The position numbers were made by a program, and so were the translations under genes. Shown here piece by piece: positions 1 to 11,772 of a DNA stretch of 64,000 nucleotides. Every line of letters begins with the position of its first letter. Positions within the stretch are counted from its first letter, which is position 1. The stretch is taken from the NCBI GenBank assembly GCA_025210795.1, contig JAOAQZ010000016.1, forward strand, positions 1-64,000, given 5' to 3'. Under the pieces are notes generated by a model, which was not told the DNA's origin, searched no databases, and saw nothing but the letters and a program-made list of their open reading frames with translations. This DNA comes from Cohaesibacter sp. (GTDB lineage Bacteria; Pseudomonadota; Alphaproteobacteria; Rhizobiales; Cohaesibacteraceae).

Positions 1-1251
1 ACCCATTTTTCCGCTCTGTCGCTTGTGCGCAACGCAATGACCGGCCATAAAAACTGGCCGCAGCAATGGCCCGATGCCACCCCCAAGGCCGAATATGACG
101 TGATTATCGTCGGGGCCGGTGGCCATGGTTTGGGCGCCGCCTATTATCTTGCCAAGGAACATGGCATCACCAATGTGGCCGTGATCGAGAAAAGCTGGCT
201 GGGTGGCGGCAATACCGGGCGGAACACCACCATTATCCGCTCCAACTATCTGTATGACGAAAGCGCTGCGCTTTACGACCATGCGGTGGATCTGTGGGAC
301 GGCTTGAGCCAGGAGCTCAACTACAATGTCATGTTCTCCCAGCGCGGGGTGATGATGCTGGCCCATAATGTGCATGATGTGCAAAGCTTCAAGCGCCATA
401 TCCATGCCAACCGCCTTAATGGCGTTGACAATAAATGGATCAGCGCCGAAGAGGCCAAGGCCATTTGCCCGCCGCTTGATATCTCGCCCAATGCCCGCTA
501 TCCGGTAATGGGGGCTGCCTTCCAGCAGCGCGCCGGCACCGCCCGCCATGATGCCGTGGCCTGGGGCTATGCCCGCGCAGCCGCTGCCCGCGGGGTTGAT
601 ATCATCCAGAATTGCCCTGTTCTCTCCATCCGCCGCGGCCCTGATGGCGCTGTGGAAGGGGTCGAGACCGGCAAAGGCTTTATCAAAGCCAAGAAAGTGG
701 CCGTCTCTGCCGCTGGTAACACCTCGGTTGTGATGCAGTCGGCTGATGTGCAATTGCCGCTGGAAAGCTATCCTTTGCAGGCTCTGGTCTCGGAGCCGGT
801 CAAGCCGATCTTCCCGTGCGTTGTCATGTCCAACACCGTGCATGCCTATATCAGCCAGTCTGACAAGGGCGAGCTGGTGATTGGCTCGGGCACCGACCAA
901 TATACCTCTTACTCCCAGCGCGGTGGCCTGCCGCTGATCGAGCATACCATTTCGGCCATTTGCGAAATCTTCCCCATTTTCCGCCGCATGCGCATGCTGC
1001 GCAAATGGGGCGGGGTTGTGGATGTGACCCCTGATCGCTCCGCCATTCTGGGCAAGACCCCCGTCAAAGGGCTTTATGTCAATTGCGGATGGGGCACCGG
1101 CGGCTTTAAGGCCACGCCCGGGGCTGCCCACGTTCTTGCCCATACGGTGGCAAAGGACGAGCCGCACCCCATCAATGCACCTTTCACCCTTGAGCGGTTC
1201 CAGACAGGCCGCCTGATTGACGAAGCCGCCGCTGCGGCCGTTGCCCACTGA
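1..1251 (+). CDS. soxB: Sarcosine oxidase beta subunit, 5' end cut by window edge
   Basis: FAD-dependent beta subunit of heterotetrameric sarcosine oxidase, which oxidatively demethylates sarcosine to glycine, passing the one-carbon unit to tetrahydrofolate and producing H2O2. A Rossmann GxGxxG (GAGGHG) lies near the N-terminus, followed by the family block around GGGNTGRNTTI. The RHDAVAWG segment (about residue 180) holds the His that, from family knowledge, carries the covalent FMN. The frame is open from base 1, and the bases before the first GTG (25) encode THFSALSL, which matches the usual SoxB N-terminus. The true start is therefore a few codons outside the window, and the GTG at 25 and ATG at 37 are internal. 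It leads the soxBDAG operon; soxD follows after 24 bp. Confidence 0.95.
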   Translation, partial: THFSALSLVRNAMTGHKNWPQQWPDATPKAEYDVIIVGAGGHGLGAAYYLAKEHGITNVAVIEKSWLGGGNTGRNTTIIRSNYLYDESAALYDHAVDLWDGLSQELNYNVMFSQRGVMMLAHNVHDVQSFKRHIHANRLNGVDNKWISAEEAKAICPPLDISPNARYPVMGAAFQQRAGTARHDAVAWGYARAAAARGVDIIQNCPVLSIRRGPDGAVEGVETGKGFIKAKKVAVSAAGNTSVVMQSADVQLPLESYPLQALVSEPVKPIFPCVVMSNTVHAYISQSDKGELVIGSGTDQYTSYSQRGGLPLIEHTISAICEIFPIFRRMRMLRKWGGVVDVTPDRSAILGKTPVKGLYVNCGWGTGGFKATPGAAHVLAHTVAKDEPHPINAPFTLERFQTGRLIDEAAAAAVAH

Positions 1252-1275
1252 TCCGGCACAAGAGGAGATCCAACT

Positions 1276-1578
1276 ATGCTGATGATCCATTGCCCCCATT
1301 GCGAGGAAACCTTGCCGGAGCTGGAATTTGCCTATGCCGGTGAAGCCCATATCGACCGTCCGGTCAAGCCAGACGATCTGAGCGATGAAGAATGGCGCGA
1401 CTTTTTGTTCATTCGCTCCAACACACGCGGCACCCATTTTGAACGCTGGCGCCATATCCATGGCTGCGCCCGCTTCTTCAATGCTGTGCGCGATACGGTC
1501 ACCGACAAATTCCTGACCACCTATAAAAGCGGCACACCCCGCCCCACTGAAGACGAACTGAAAGAGCTGGCGCGATGA
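1276..1578 (+). CDS. soxD: Sarcosine oxidase delta subunit
   Basis: Small zinc-binding subunit of heterotetrameric sarcosine oxidase, 100 residues, a normal length. The zinc site is visible as Cys6 and Cys9 (CPHC) with a second cluster HIHGC at residues 60-64. A purine-rich ribosome site (AGAGGAG) precedes the ATG. The stop overlaps the soxA ATG by 4 bp, indicating translational coupling. Confidence 0.95.
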   Translation: MLMIHCPHCEETLPELEFAYAGEAHIDRPVKPDDLSDEEWRDFLFIRSNTRGTHFERWRHIHGCARFFNAVRDTVTDKFLTTYKSGTPRPTEDELKELAR

Positions 1579-4500
1579 CAAAGTACCGTATTTCTGGCAA
1601 GGGTCGAGTCGATCACGCCAAACCCGTTACCTTCACCTTTGATGGCAAGAGCTTTGAGGGTCTGGAAGGGGACACCGTCGCCTCCGCCCTTCTGGCCAAT
1701 GGCCAGCACCTGATGGGCCGGTCCTTTAAATATCACCGCCCGCGCGGCACGCTGACCGCTGGCTCTGAAGAGCCAAACGCGCTGATCGGCACCCAGCGTC
1801 CCGGCCTTGCTGGCGAACGCTTTGAGCCCAATACCCGCGCCACCACGCAGGAAATTTACGAGGGCCTTGCCACCAACAGCCAGAACAAATGGCCGACCCT
1901 TGATTTTGATCTGGGGGCAATCAATGACCGGCTCTATATGATGTTCTCTGCCGGTTTTTACTACAAAACCTTCATGTGGCCCAAAAGCTTCTGGGACAAG
2001 GTTTATGAGCCGATCATCCGCTATTCTGCCGGACTGGGCGTCTCTCCGTCGGAGCCGGATCCCGATCACTATGCCTCGCGCTATCTCTATTGCGATGTGT
2101 TGATCATCGGGGCAGGGGCTGCCGGTCTTGCCGCCGCACTTGCCGCTGCCAAATCCGGTGCCAAGGGGGTGCTGGCGGATGAGCAGGCCGAGATGGGCGG
2201 CAGTCTTCTGTCAGAAGACAGCATCGAGATTGATGGCGCGTCTGCAACAGATTGGCTTGACAAGAGCCTTGCCGAGCTTGAGGCCATGGACAATGTGCAG
2301 CTGATGAGCCGCACCACCGCCATTGGTTATTATCACCAGAATATGGTGGGTCTTGCCCAAAAGCTGACCGACCATCTGGCCGATGTGCCTGCCAATGCCC
2401 CGCGTGAGCGCATGTGGCGGGTGCGGGCACAGCAGGTGGTGCTGGCACAAGGGGCGATCGAGCGCCCGATGGTGTTTGACGGCAATGACCGTCCGGGCAT
2501 CATGCTGGCAGGGGCTGGCCTTACCTTCCTTAACCGCTACGGGGTTCTGGTTGGCAACAAGCCCGCCATTCTCACCTCTCACGACAGTGCATGGTATGCC
2601 GCCTTTGATTATGCCGATGCTGGGGCCAAGGTTACCGCCATTATCGACACGCGCGAAAGCGTCAGCGATGAGCTGATGGCACAGGCCCGCGAGCGCGGCA
2701 TCAATACCTTCTTAAGCCATACTGCCACTGCAACCTCTGGCCGCCTGCGGGTGGAGAGCGTGCGCATCAATCCGGTTGACAATGGCAAGGTGGGCGGCGG
2801 GCGCAAAATCGCCTGTGACGCTTTGCTGATGTGCGGCGGCTGGACACCATCCCTGCATCTTTTCTCCCACACCAAGGGCAGCCTTAAGTGGGATGAAGAA
2901 AACCGCGTCTTCCTGCCGGATCAAAAAACCGAGAAATGCCAGATTGCTGGCGCGTGCCGCGGCCTTTGGGGTATGGAAGCCGTTCTGGCCGATGGCACCA
3001 AAGCGGGCACAGAAGCCGCCAAGGCCTTGGGCCTTGAGACAGCAGAAGCCTGCTACGGTGTTGAAAAGGATCGTCCGGGCACCGGTGTGACCCATAAGGA
3101 ATTGCCGACCGACGGCAATCCCGGTCGGGCCAAAGCCTTTATCGATTTCCAGAATGACGTGACCGCCAAGGATATCCGCCTTGCTGTGCGCGAGGGCATG
3201 CATTCTATCGAGCATGTCAAACGCTACACCACCAACGGCATGGCGACCGATCAGGGCAAAATGTCCAATATGAATGGTCTTGAAATTGCGTCTGACGCGG
3301 TGGGCAGGGATGTGCCGAAGGTTGGTTTGACCACCTTCCGGCCTCCCTATACGCCAACCACCTTTGGTGCTTTCTCCGGCTATCATAAGGGGGAGCATTT
3401 TGAGGTAACCCGCAAGACCCCGATTGACAGCTGGGCCGAAGAAAACGGTGCCGCCTATGAGCCGGTTTCCCTGTGGCGTCGTGCCTGGTATTTCCCCAAG
3501 GACGGGGAAGACATGCACAAGGCCGTTGCCCGCGAATGCGCTGCAACCCGCACGTCGGTCGGCATGTTTGATGCCTCCACCCTTGGCAAGATCGAGGTGA
3601 CCGGTCCTGATGCGGTTGAGTTCATGAACCGCATGTATACCAATCCATGGACCAAACTGGCTCCGGGCCGCTGCCGTTATGGCCTTCTTCTGGGCGAAGA
3701 CGGTTTCATCCGCGATGACGGTGTGATCGGGCGCATGAGCGAAGATAACTTCCACGTCACGACCACCACGGGCGGTGCGGCCAGCGTGCTCAATCTGATG
3801 GAAGATTATCTGCAAACCGAATGGCCGGATCTCAAAGTCTGGCTGACCTCCACCACCGAGCAATGGGCAACCATTGCGCTCAATGGCCCCAATGCCCGCA
3901 AGGTACTGGAGCCGCTGGTGGAAGGACAGGATATGTCCGATGAAGCCCTGCCGCATATGTCTGTGGTGGATTGCACAGTTGCGGGCTTCCCCGCTCGCCT
4001 GTTCCGTCTCTCCTTTACCGGTGAGCTGGGCTTTGAGGTTAACGTTCCCGCCCGCTATGGTCGCGCCCTTTGGGAAGCTATTTATGAGGCAGGTCAGCCT
4101 TATGACATCTGCCCTTATGGCACCGAGACCATGCATGTGCTGCGTGCTGAAAAAGGCTATATCATTGTCGGGCAGGATACCGATGGCACGGTCACCCCGC
4201 ATGATGCCGGCATCAGCTGGGCTGTCGCCAAGAAAAAGCCGGACTTTGTGGGCATGCGTTCACTCAAGCGCCCGGATCTTGTGGCCAAGGGTCGCAAGCA
4301 GCTGGTTGGCCTTAAAACCAAGGACCCCAAAAAGGTGCTGGAAGAGGGCGCGCAGATTGTCTTTGATCCAAAACAGCCCCTGCCAATGAAAATGGTCGGC
4401 CATGTGACCTCCTCTTACTGGAGCGAGGCTCTTGGCCATTCCATTGCCATGGCACTGGTTGAGGGCGGCCATGACCGCATGGGCGAGACGGTTTATATTC

Positions 4501-4580
4501 CAATGCCTGAAGGGGTGCTGGAAGCCGAAATCTGCAGCTATGTCTTCTATGACCCCGCAGGCGATCGCCTCAAAGCGTGA
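1575..4580 (+). CDS. soxA: Sarcosine oxidase alpha subunit
   Basis: Large subunit of sarcosine oxidase, 1001 residues, the usual size. The N-terminal part (to about 110) is the ferredoxin-like segment of the family, and a dinucleotide-binding GAGAAG lies at residues 179-184. The C-terminal third (about 600-990) is a glycine-cleavage T-protein (aminomethyltransferase) type domain, which takes the methyl-derived one-carbon unit onto tetrahydrofolate. It overlaps soxD by 4 bp and is followed by soxG after 13 bp. A large antisense reading frame inside it is a codon-bias shadow. Confidence 0.96.
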   Translation: MTKYRISGKGRVDHAKPVTFTFDGKSFEGLEGDTVASALLANGQHLMGRSFKYHRPRGTLTAGSEEPNALIGTQRPGLAGERFEPNTRATTQEIYEGLATNSQNKWPTLDFDLGAINDRLYMMFSAGFYYKTFMWPKSFWDKVYEPIIRYSAGLGVSPSEPDPDHYASRYLYCDVLIIGAGAAGLAAALAAAKSGAKGVLADEQAEMGGSLLSEDSIEIDGASATDWLDKSLAELEAMDNVQLMSRTTAIGYYHQNMVGLAQKLTDHLADVPANAPRERMWRVRAQQVVLAQGAIERPMVFDGNDRPGIMLAGAGLTFLNRYGVLVGNKPAILTSHDSAWYAAFDYADAGAKVTAIIDTRESVSDELMAQARERGINTFLSHTATATSGRLRVESVRINPVDNGKVGGGRKIACDALLMCGGWTPSLHLFSHTKGSLKWDEENRVFLPDQKTEKCQIAGACRGLWGMEAVLADGTKAGTEAAKALGLETAEACYGVEKDRPGTGVTHKELPTDGNPGRAKAFIDFQNDVTAKDIRLAVREGMHSIEHVKRYTTNGMATDQGKMSNMNGLEIASDAVGRDVPKVGLTTFRPPYTPTTFGAFSGYHKGEHFEVTRKTPIDSWAEENGAAYEPVSLWRRAWYFPKDGEDMHKAVARECAATRTSVGMFDASTLGKIEVTGPDAVEFMNRMYTNPWTKLAPGRCRYGLLLGEDGFIRDDGVIGRMSEDNFHVTTTTGGAASVLNLMEDYLQTEWPDLKVWLTSTTEQWATIALNGPNARKVLEPLVEGQDMSDEALPHMSVVDCTVAGFPARLFRLSFTGELGFEVNVPARYGRALWEAIYEAGQPYDICPYGTETMHVLRAEKGYIIVGQDTDGTVTPHDAGISWAVAKKKPDFVGMRSLKRPDLVAKGRKQLVGLKTKDPKKVLEEGAQIVFDPKQPLPMKMVGHVTSSYWSEALGHSIAMALVEGGHDRMGETVYIPMPEGVLEAEICSYVFYDPAGDRLKA

Positions 4581-4593
4581 TGGAGAGAGAAAG

Positions 4594-5193
4594 ATGAGTA
4601 ATCAAATGTCAAACGCGCTTAATCTACCCGGCACGCTTAATCTACCCGACAAAATCGGATCGCAAATGACCGCCACCATGACAGGGCCGGTCACTCTGAC
4701 CCTGCAGCCAAAGGAGCGGGCGCGCTTTAACCTGCGGATCGACCCCAAGGATCTGGCCAAGGCCTCCCGTGCCTTTGGCCTTGAGATCGGGGCGAACATC
4801 CATAGCTTTGCAGAAAAAGGCAGCCGCTCGGCCCTGTGTCTTGGGCCGGATGAATGGCTGCTTTGGGCCGATGAAGAGGAAAAAGCCGATATTCTAAAGG
4901 CTTTTGCCGATCTTTACGGCGACAGCCCTCACAGCCTTACCGATATTTCTGACCGTCAGGTCAGCATTAATATTGAAGGCGAGCAGGCGGCAGAGCTTTT
5001 GAGCATTGGCTGTCCGCGTGATCTGTCCCAGATCAAGGTGGGCACAGGCATGCGCACCCTGTTTGATACAGCCGAAGTGGTGCTGCTGCGCCGCGGTGAA
5101 ACCGCCTTCACACTTGAGGTCTGGCGCTCCTTCCTGCCTCATGTTCGCGGCTTGCTCTATGTGGGCAATCAAGAACTGGCCATTGGGCTGTAA
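4594..5193 (+). CDS. soxG: Sarcosine oxidase gamma subunit
   Basis: 199-residue gamma subunit that completes the SoxBDAG complex and shares the aminomethyltransferase-like fold. The frame is open further upstream into soxA, but the ATG at 4594 is preferred because GGAGAGAGAAAG lies directly before it and upstream codons overlap soxA. Family features include the DEWLLWA segment and the C-terminal EVWRSFLPHV block. The N-terminus contains a short repeat (NLPGTLNLP). Last gene of the operon, followed by a hairpin terminator. Confidence 0.93.
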   Translation: MSNQMSNALNLPGTLNLPDKIGSQMTATMTGPVTLTLQPKERARFNLRIDPKDLAKASRAFGLEIGANIHSFAEKGSRSALCLGPDEWLLWADEEEKADILKAFADLYGDSPHSLTDISDRQVSINIEGEQAAELLSIGCPRDLSQIKVGTGMRTLFDTAEVVLLRRGETAFTLEVWRSFLPHVRGLLYVGNQELAIGL

Positions 5194-5226
5194 GCTGTAA
5201 GCAAAGGCCCATATGGCTGATAAGAT

Positions 5227-5275
5227 AAAGGCCCCGCTCGGAACTGGCATTTACGCCAATCCAAGCGGGGCCTTT
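5227..5275 (+). terminator. Rho-independent terminator of the sox operon
   Basis: An inverted repeat, AAGGCCCCGCT at the left and AGCGGGGCCTT at the right, separated by a loop of about 20 bases and followed by a T run. It lies 34 bp after the soxG stop. Confidence 0.85.
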
Positions 5276-5286
5276 TTGGTTTTAAG

Positions 5287-5336
5287 CTTAGGGTCAGGAC
5301 CCTAAGTCAGAGAAGGGCGGGTCGGGGGACCGCCCT
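5287..5336 (-). terminator. Two hairpins downstream of katG
   Basis: CTTAGGGT/ACCCTAAG with a 4-base loop (5287-5306) and AGGGCGG/CCGCCCT (5314-5336) lie between the convergent soxG and katG. They are placed to end katG transcripts, but no strong T run is seen on the minus strand, so the terminator call is tentative. Confidence 0.45.
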
Positions 5337-5357
5337 GTTTGAAAGGCACGCTTTTTA

Positions 5358-7708
<2,351 letters not shown>

Positions 7709-8620
7709 ATGATAAACATCTCCATCAGACAGCTGCGCTATTTCGAGGCCTTGGCCGTGCATGGCCATTTTGGCCGCGCGGCGGAGGCCTGCGCCATTTC
7801 GCAGCCTGCTTTATCCTTGCAAATCAAAGAGCTGGAAGACACGCTCGGCGCGCCCTTGGTCGAGCGGGGGCCGCGCCATGTGACGCTGACGCCTCTCGGC
7901 GAGACCTTGATGCATCGCGCCCGCGCCATCTTGCTTGCCGTGCAAGAGGTGGGGGATCTGGCCCGCGCGGCAGCCTCAGAGATTTCCGGCCCCTTGCATA
8001 TTGGCATGATTCCGACCATCGCCCCTTACTTCTTTCCCGAAGTAATCCATGCCCTGCGCCAGCATTTTCCAAAGCTTGATCTGGTGCCGCGCGAATCCAA
8101 AACCAAAACGCTGGTGGAGGAACTGAAAGCGGGACGGCTCGACATTGCCATCATGGCCTTGCCGCTCCATGATCCGTCCTTGCAGGAAATGGCTTTGTTT
8201 GAGGAAGAATTTTTGCTGGTCCGCCCCCCGTCACACCGCAGCCAGCCCGTGCCGCGCCTTGAGAGCCTGCACAAAGCCAGCCTTTTATTGCTCGAAGAGG
8301 GGCATTGCTTTCGCGATCAGGCCCTTGATTTTTGCAATATCACGCCAGACAGCAACCCCTCGCTCATGGAGGGCAGCTCGCTGTCAACACTGGTGCAGAT
8401 GGTAGGGGCAGAGATCGGCCTGTCGCTCATTCCCGAAATGGCCTTGCCGATCGAAACCCAGTCGGCCGATGTCTGCGTCTCGCGCTTTGAGCAGAACCAG
8501 CCCACACGCATCATCGGGGCTTTCTGGCGCAAAACCAATCCGCTTGGCACCAGCCTTGAAGCCATTGCCAAAGTCATCGGGGCCTTACGGTCTGAGGATA
8601 ATCCACTGACATCTGCGTAA
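7709..8620 (+). CDS. oxyR: OxyR-type LysR peroxide sensor
   Basis: LysR-family regulator of 303 residues with an N-terminal winged helix (about 1-62, RQLRYFEALAVHGHFGRAAE). The two redox cysteines of OxyR are present: GHC at residue 200 and DFC at residue 209, in the conserved setting LLLLEEGHCFRDQALDFC. This agrees with the disulfide pair of Escherichia coli OxyR (199/208). It is divergent from katG, which it is expected to activate under peroxide. Ribosome site is weak. Confidence 0.93.
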   Translation: MINISIRQLRYFEALAVHGHFGRAAEACAISQPALSLQIKELEDTLGAPLVERGPRHVTLTPLGETLMHRARAILLAVQEVGDLARAAASEISGPLHIGMIPTIAPYFFPEVIHALRQHFPKLDLVPRESKTKTLVEELKAGRLDIAIMALPLHDPSLQEMALFEEEFLLVRPPSHRSQPVPRLESLHKASLLLLEEGHCFRDQALDFCNITPDSNPSLMEGSSLSTLVQMVGAEIGLSLIPEMALPIETQSADVCVSRFEQNQPTRIIGAFWRKTNPLGTSLEAIAKVIGALRSEDNPLTSA

Positions 8621-8650
8621 AAGAAAGACAGTCCGGATAACCGAGTTTCA

Positions 8651-8676
8651 CATAAGTGATAATCTTATAACTTATG
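8651..8676. repeat. AT-rich inverted repeat after oxyR
   Basis: CATAAGT at 8651-8657 and ACTTATG at 8670-8676 form an inverted repeat 31 bp after the oxyR stop, with a T run shortly after (8685 onward). It could be a weak terminator for oxyR. Confidence 0.4.
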
Positions 8677-8721
8677 TTATGGAACTTTTTTTCTAAGGAT
8701 TTGTCAAAGCCAGCACATCAA

Positions 8722-8755
8722 AAAGCCCGCCATATCGGATGACATGGCGGGCTTT
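8722..8755. terminator. Strong bidirectional hairpin between oxyR and the urocanase paralog
   Basis: AAAGCCCGCCAT (8722-8733) pairs perfectly with ATGGCGGGCTTT (8744-8755). A and T tracts on either side let it act for the convergent transcripts from both directions. Two further hairpins follow: CTTCCCC/GGGGAAG around 8773-8791, and a nested TGCCTGA/TCAGGCA with GGCTTTT/AAAAGCC inside (8804-8848). Confidence 0.8.
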
Positions 8756-8902
8756 GCTGGTTTTCATAATCCCTTCCCCCAATCAAGGGGAAGACAGAGC
8801 CTTTGCCTGACGGGGGATGGCTTTTTTATCTTTAAAAGCCTTCAGGCATTTGGCCCCGTCCATGTGGACATAACCCACGAAAAGAGACGGTCCAAATCGC
8901 AC

Positions 8903-10543
8903 TTAAAGCGCGATATGGCGGATGCCTTTCTTGGCCACTTCGTCGGTTGCTTCCTCATAGCCTGCATCCGCATAGCGCATGACCCCAAGAGAGGTGTCAT
9001 TGGTGATGGAATGCTGCAGACGCTCGGCGGCCTCGTCACTGCCATCGGCCACCACGGTGATGCCAGCGGATGTCATATAGCCGGAATAGCCGCCACCACC
9101 GGAATGGATGGCCACGAGATCCGCCATGGAAGAGCAGCTCATCATGGCATTGAGCAAAGGCCAGTCGGCAATGGCGTCAGAGCCGTCGCGCATATTCTCG
9201 GTCATGATATTAGGGTGCGCCATGCCGCCAGCATCAAGATGATCGCGGGTAAAGGCAACGGGGCCGGATAGATGGCCGGATTTCACCATATCATTGACCG
9301 CAAGGGCCAGATCGGTCCGCTCCCCATGGCCAAGCCATGCAATACGGGCAGGAAGGCCTTCAAATGGCACATTTTCGCGCGCCAGAGCGATCCAGTTGGT
9401 GACGATTTTGTTGTCAGGGAACCGCTCCAGAAGATAGTCGTCAATTTTGCGGATATCTTCCGGATCGTTGGACAGGGCAATCCACCGGTATGGGCCAATG
9501 GCACGGCAGAAGAGCGGCCGCAGGAAAGCCTCGGTAAAGACCGGAATATTGAAAGCATCCTCGACACCGCCATTTTTAGCATGGGTGCGGATCAGGTTGC
9601 CATTGTCAAATACCACCGAACCGCGCTCCTGAAAACCGAGCATGGCGGTAACATGGTTCACAATAGAGGCCTGACCTTCTTTCATCAGGATGTCTTTGTG
9701 ATCCTCACGCAATGAACGGGCTTCTTCCAAAGAACGGGTATGGGGGATATAGCCATAAACCAGATCATGGGCCGAGGTCTGGTCAGTGACGATATCAGGG
9801 ATGATATCGCGGGCCAGAATTTCAGGATAAATCTCAGCCGCATTGCCGCAAAGGCCGACAGAAATCGGCTTCTTCTCGGCCATCGCTTTCTGGATCATAT
9901 CCAGCGCTTCATCCAGATCTTTGGCTTCAACTTCAAGGAAGCCGATTTCCATGCGCTTTTTGATGCGCTCGGGGTCGATCTCGATACACAGGGTTGCAGC
10001 ATTGGCCATGCGGCCTGCCAGAGGCTGGGCACCGCCCATGCCGCCAAGACCGGCAGTGAGGATGAAACGGCCATGCAGATCGCTGTCAAAATGGCGCTCG
10101 GCGATGCGGCAGAAAATCTCGTAAGTGCCCTGAATGACCCCTTGGGAGCCGATATATTGCCAGTCACCCGCGGTCAGGCCACCCCAACAAATGAGATTTT
10201 CTTTCTCCCATTCATAGAAGTTTTCAGCCTTGGCCCACTGGCCCACCATGTTGCAGTTTGCCATCACGCAGATGGGGGCCTGCTTGTGGGTTTTCATCAC
10301 GCCAATGGGCTTGCCGGACTGCACCACAAGGGTCTCGTCCTCTTCCATGGTTTTCAGCGTCTCGACAATGGCATCATGGGATGGCCAGTCGCGAGCCGCA
10401 CGGCCAAGGGCGGCATAGACAACCAGATTGTCGGGGTCCTCGCCCACAGCCAGCACATTTTCCAAAAGGCGCAGCAGGGCTTCGGCGCGCCAGCTTTTGC
10501 AGCGCAACTCGGGGCCGGAGGTAACGGTAAAAGTCTTTGTCAT
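8903..10543 (-). CDS. Urocanase paralog, probable thiourocanate hydratase
   Basis: 546-residue member of the urocanase family with the NAD-binding glycine motif [11 protein letters not shown]. It differs clearly from the canonical HutU at 39893-41587. The Cys of ARICWVG in HutU (Cys417, matching the essential Cys410 of the Pseudomonas enzyme) is Ala402 here (ARIAWLG), and the HHGGGVGMG motif reads HSGGGGYSG. Its neighbours are a DUF917 protein, a carbamoylase and a hydantoinase rather than hutI/hutG. In the known ergothioneine route, a urocanase homologue adds water to thiourocanate to give the 5-oxo-2-thioxoimidazolidine propionate, and this gene fits that step. Family assignment is firm; the thio substrate is inferred from context. 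Last gene of its operon, 24 bp after the DUF917 gene. Confidence 0.8.
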   Translation of the reverse strand: MTKTFTVTSGPELRCKSWRAEALLRLLENVLAVGEDPDNLVVYAALGRAARDWPSHDAIVETLKTMEEDETLVVQSGKPIGVMKTHKQAPICVMANCNMVGQWAKAENFYEWEKENLICWGGLTAGDWQYIGSQGVIQGTYEIFCRIAERHFDSDLHGRFILTAGLGGMGGAQPLAGRMANAATLCIEIDPERIKKRMEIGFLEVEAKDLDEALDMIQKAMAEKKPISVGLCGNAAEIYPEILARDIIPDIVTDQTSAHDLVYGYIPHTRSLEEARSLREDHKDILMKEGQASIVNHVTAMLGFQERGSVVFDNGNLIRTHAKNGGVEDAFNIPVFTEAFLRPLFCRAIGPYRWIALSNDPEDIRKIDDYLLERFPDNKIVTNWIALARENVPFEGLPARIAWLGHGERTDLALAVNDMVKSGHLSGPVAFTRDHLDAGGMAHPNIMTENMRDGSDAIADWPLLNAMMSCSSMADLVAIHSGGGGYSGYMTSAGITVVADGSDEAAERLQHSITNDTSLGVMRYADAGYEEATDEVAKKGIRHIAL

Positions 10544-10567
10544 GTTTCTATATCCCTTTGCCGCGCT

Positions 10568-11659
10568 TTATTTGGCCAAAGCATAGTCAGTAAGATTGAT
10601 GCCCATGGTGGCTTCAACAGACGGGTAACAAGTCGGATCCACCACAGAGGAGCTGAGCGGGATCACATCCTTGCCCACATGCAGAACGAAGATTTCCATC
10701 CCCTCTTCCACTTCGCCCACGCTCAAAGGATCGCCCTTGGCGTTAAGCGTGGTTAGAACATCGGGATAGGTGGCAAGGCGCTGGCCATCGGGTCCGTCAG
10801 CCGCCATATATTCGTTCATGACATGAAGAACATAATCGCCCTTGTCATTGCTGACGGTGATGGTGCCAACGTCGAAAGCTTCAGAGGTATAGACAACGGA
10901 TTTGTCGGTTACCTTGCCCTGGGTCAGGATAGAACCTTTGGTTGTGGCGCAAATGGCATCAAGAATGGCCGCGCCGCCTTTTGGCTCGGCATCGGTAATC
11001 GCTTCACCCAGTGCAAGCGCCATGGAAATGCCGCCAAGGGCTGCATGCTCGCGCACATAAGAGCCGCGCAGCGGATTACGGCAAGAGGCAATGAAGCCGC
11101 CGGACATATCGGACGCGGTGCGCAGGATAGGAGAAACCTTGGCAGTTGCACCGGTTGTTACCAGCTCGATATAGCTATTATTGGCACGGTTGCCGCCAAC
11201 GGCGGTCTGGATCATGGTTTCAGGCGAATTGGCCATGCCGATGGAGCCCATATCCCCTGTTGGATGGGCACGAATATCCCCCACGGCATCAATCACTTTG
11301 GTGCCCAGAATGGCAGAAGGCAGCCATGCATTGAGCGTGGAGCTTTTGCCATTTTGCCCCACCATCAGGCCATAGACAGGCGCGCCGAGGCGCTCTTGCA
11401 GCAATTTGACCGCGTTCACATAGTCAATGCCCAGCATTTGCCATGCGGTGGTGCCAGCGGGCGCCCCAATGGCAGCGGCAGTGGCAATCCATGCCTCGTC
11501 GTCCACTTCATCCATGCTGACCAGCTCTGGCTGGCCGGCATTTACTGCAGCCGTGCCTAGCATGCGGCCATGATCGGCCCAGCCGCCGCCACCGGCGGCA
11601 TAGATCGAGCCGCCCTTGATTGCAAATTCCACGTCGTCCTGGGTCAGAATACGGCCCAT
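10568..11659 (-). CDS. DUF917 protein, probable thiohydantoin desulfurase
   Basis: 363-residue DUF917 protein (family also named S-methyl thiohydantoin desulfurase), recognised by the N-terminal AAGGGGWADHGRMLG segment and the GMANSPETM block. In ergothioneine breakdown a member of this type removes sulfur from the thiohydantoin propionate, giving hydantoin-5-propionate and sulfide. Position between the urocanase paralog and the carbamoylase/hydantoinase pair supports that step. An ATG start at 11659 is used. Other DUF917 proteins act in hydantoin-related pathways of unknown chemistry, so the substrate is an inference. Confidence 0.72.
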   Translation of the reverse strand: MGRILTQDDVEFAIKGGSIYAAGGGGWADHGRMLGTAAVNAGQPELVSMDEVDDEAWIATAAAIGAPAGTTAWQMLGIDYVNAVKLLQERLGAPVYGLMVGQNGKSSTLNAWLPSAILGTKVIDAVGDIRAHPTGDMGSIGMANSPETMIQTAVGGNRANNSYIELVTTGATAKVSPILRTASDMSGGFIASCRNPLRGSYVREHAALGGISMALALGEAITDAEPKGGAAILDAICATTKGSILTQGKVTDKSVVYTSEAFDVGTITVSNDKGDYVLHVMNEYMAADGPDGQRLATYPDVLTTLNAKGDPLSVGEVEEGMEIFVLHVGKDVIPLSSSVVDPTCYPSVEATMGINLTDYALAK

Positions 11660-11772
11660 GATTGTCTCCAGTTCAAATAAGTGTCTTTGGTGCTGCGCCC
11701 ATTGATAAGATCAAGGCAGGAAGGCGACCCGTCCTTTCAGGCTCCCCTTCCAGTTGGCCAAGGCTTTACGCC

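Noticed and set aside
2712..4202. 496-codon frame opposite soxA
   Set aside because: Antisense shadow with no motif.
8903..10543. Calling this gene a second canonical hutU
   Set aside because: It lacks the active-site Cys and the HHGGG motif of HutU and has hydantoin-pathway neighbours.
9740..10756. 338-codon frame opposite the urocanase paralog and DUF917 gene
   Set aside because: Spans two real genes on the other strand and their junction; shadow.
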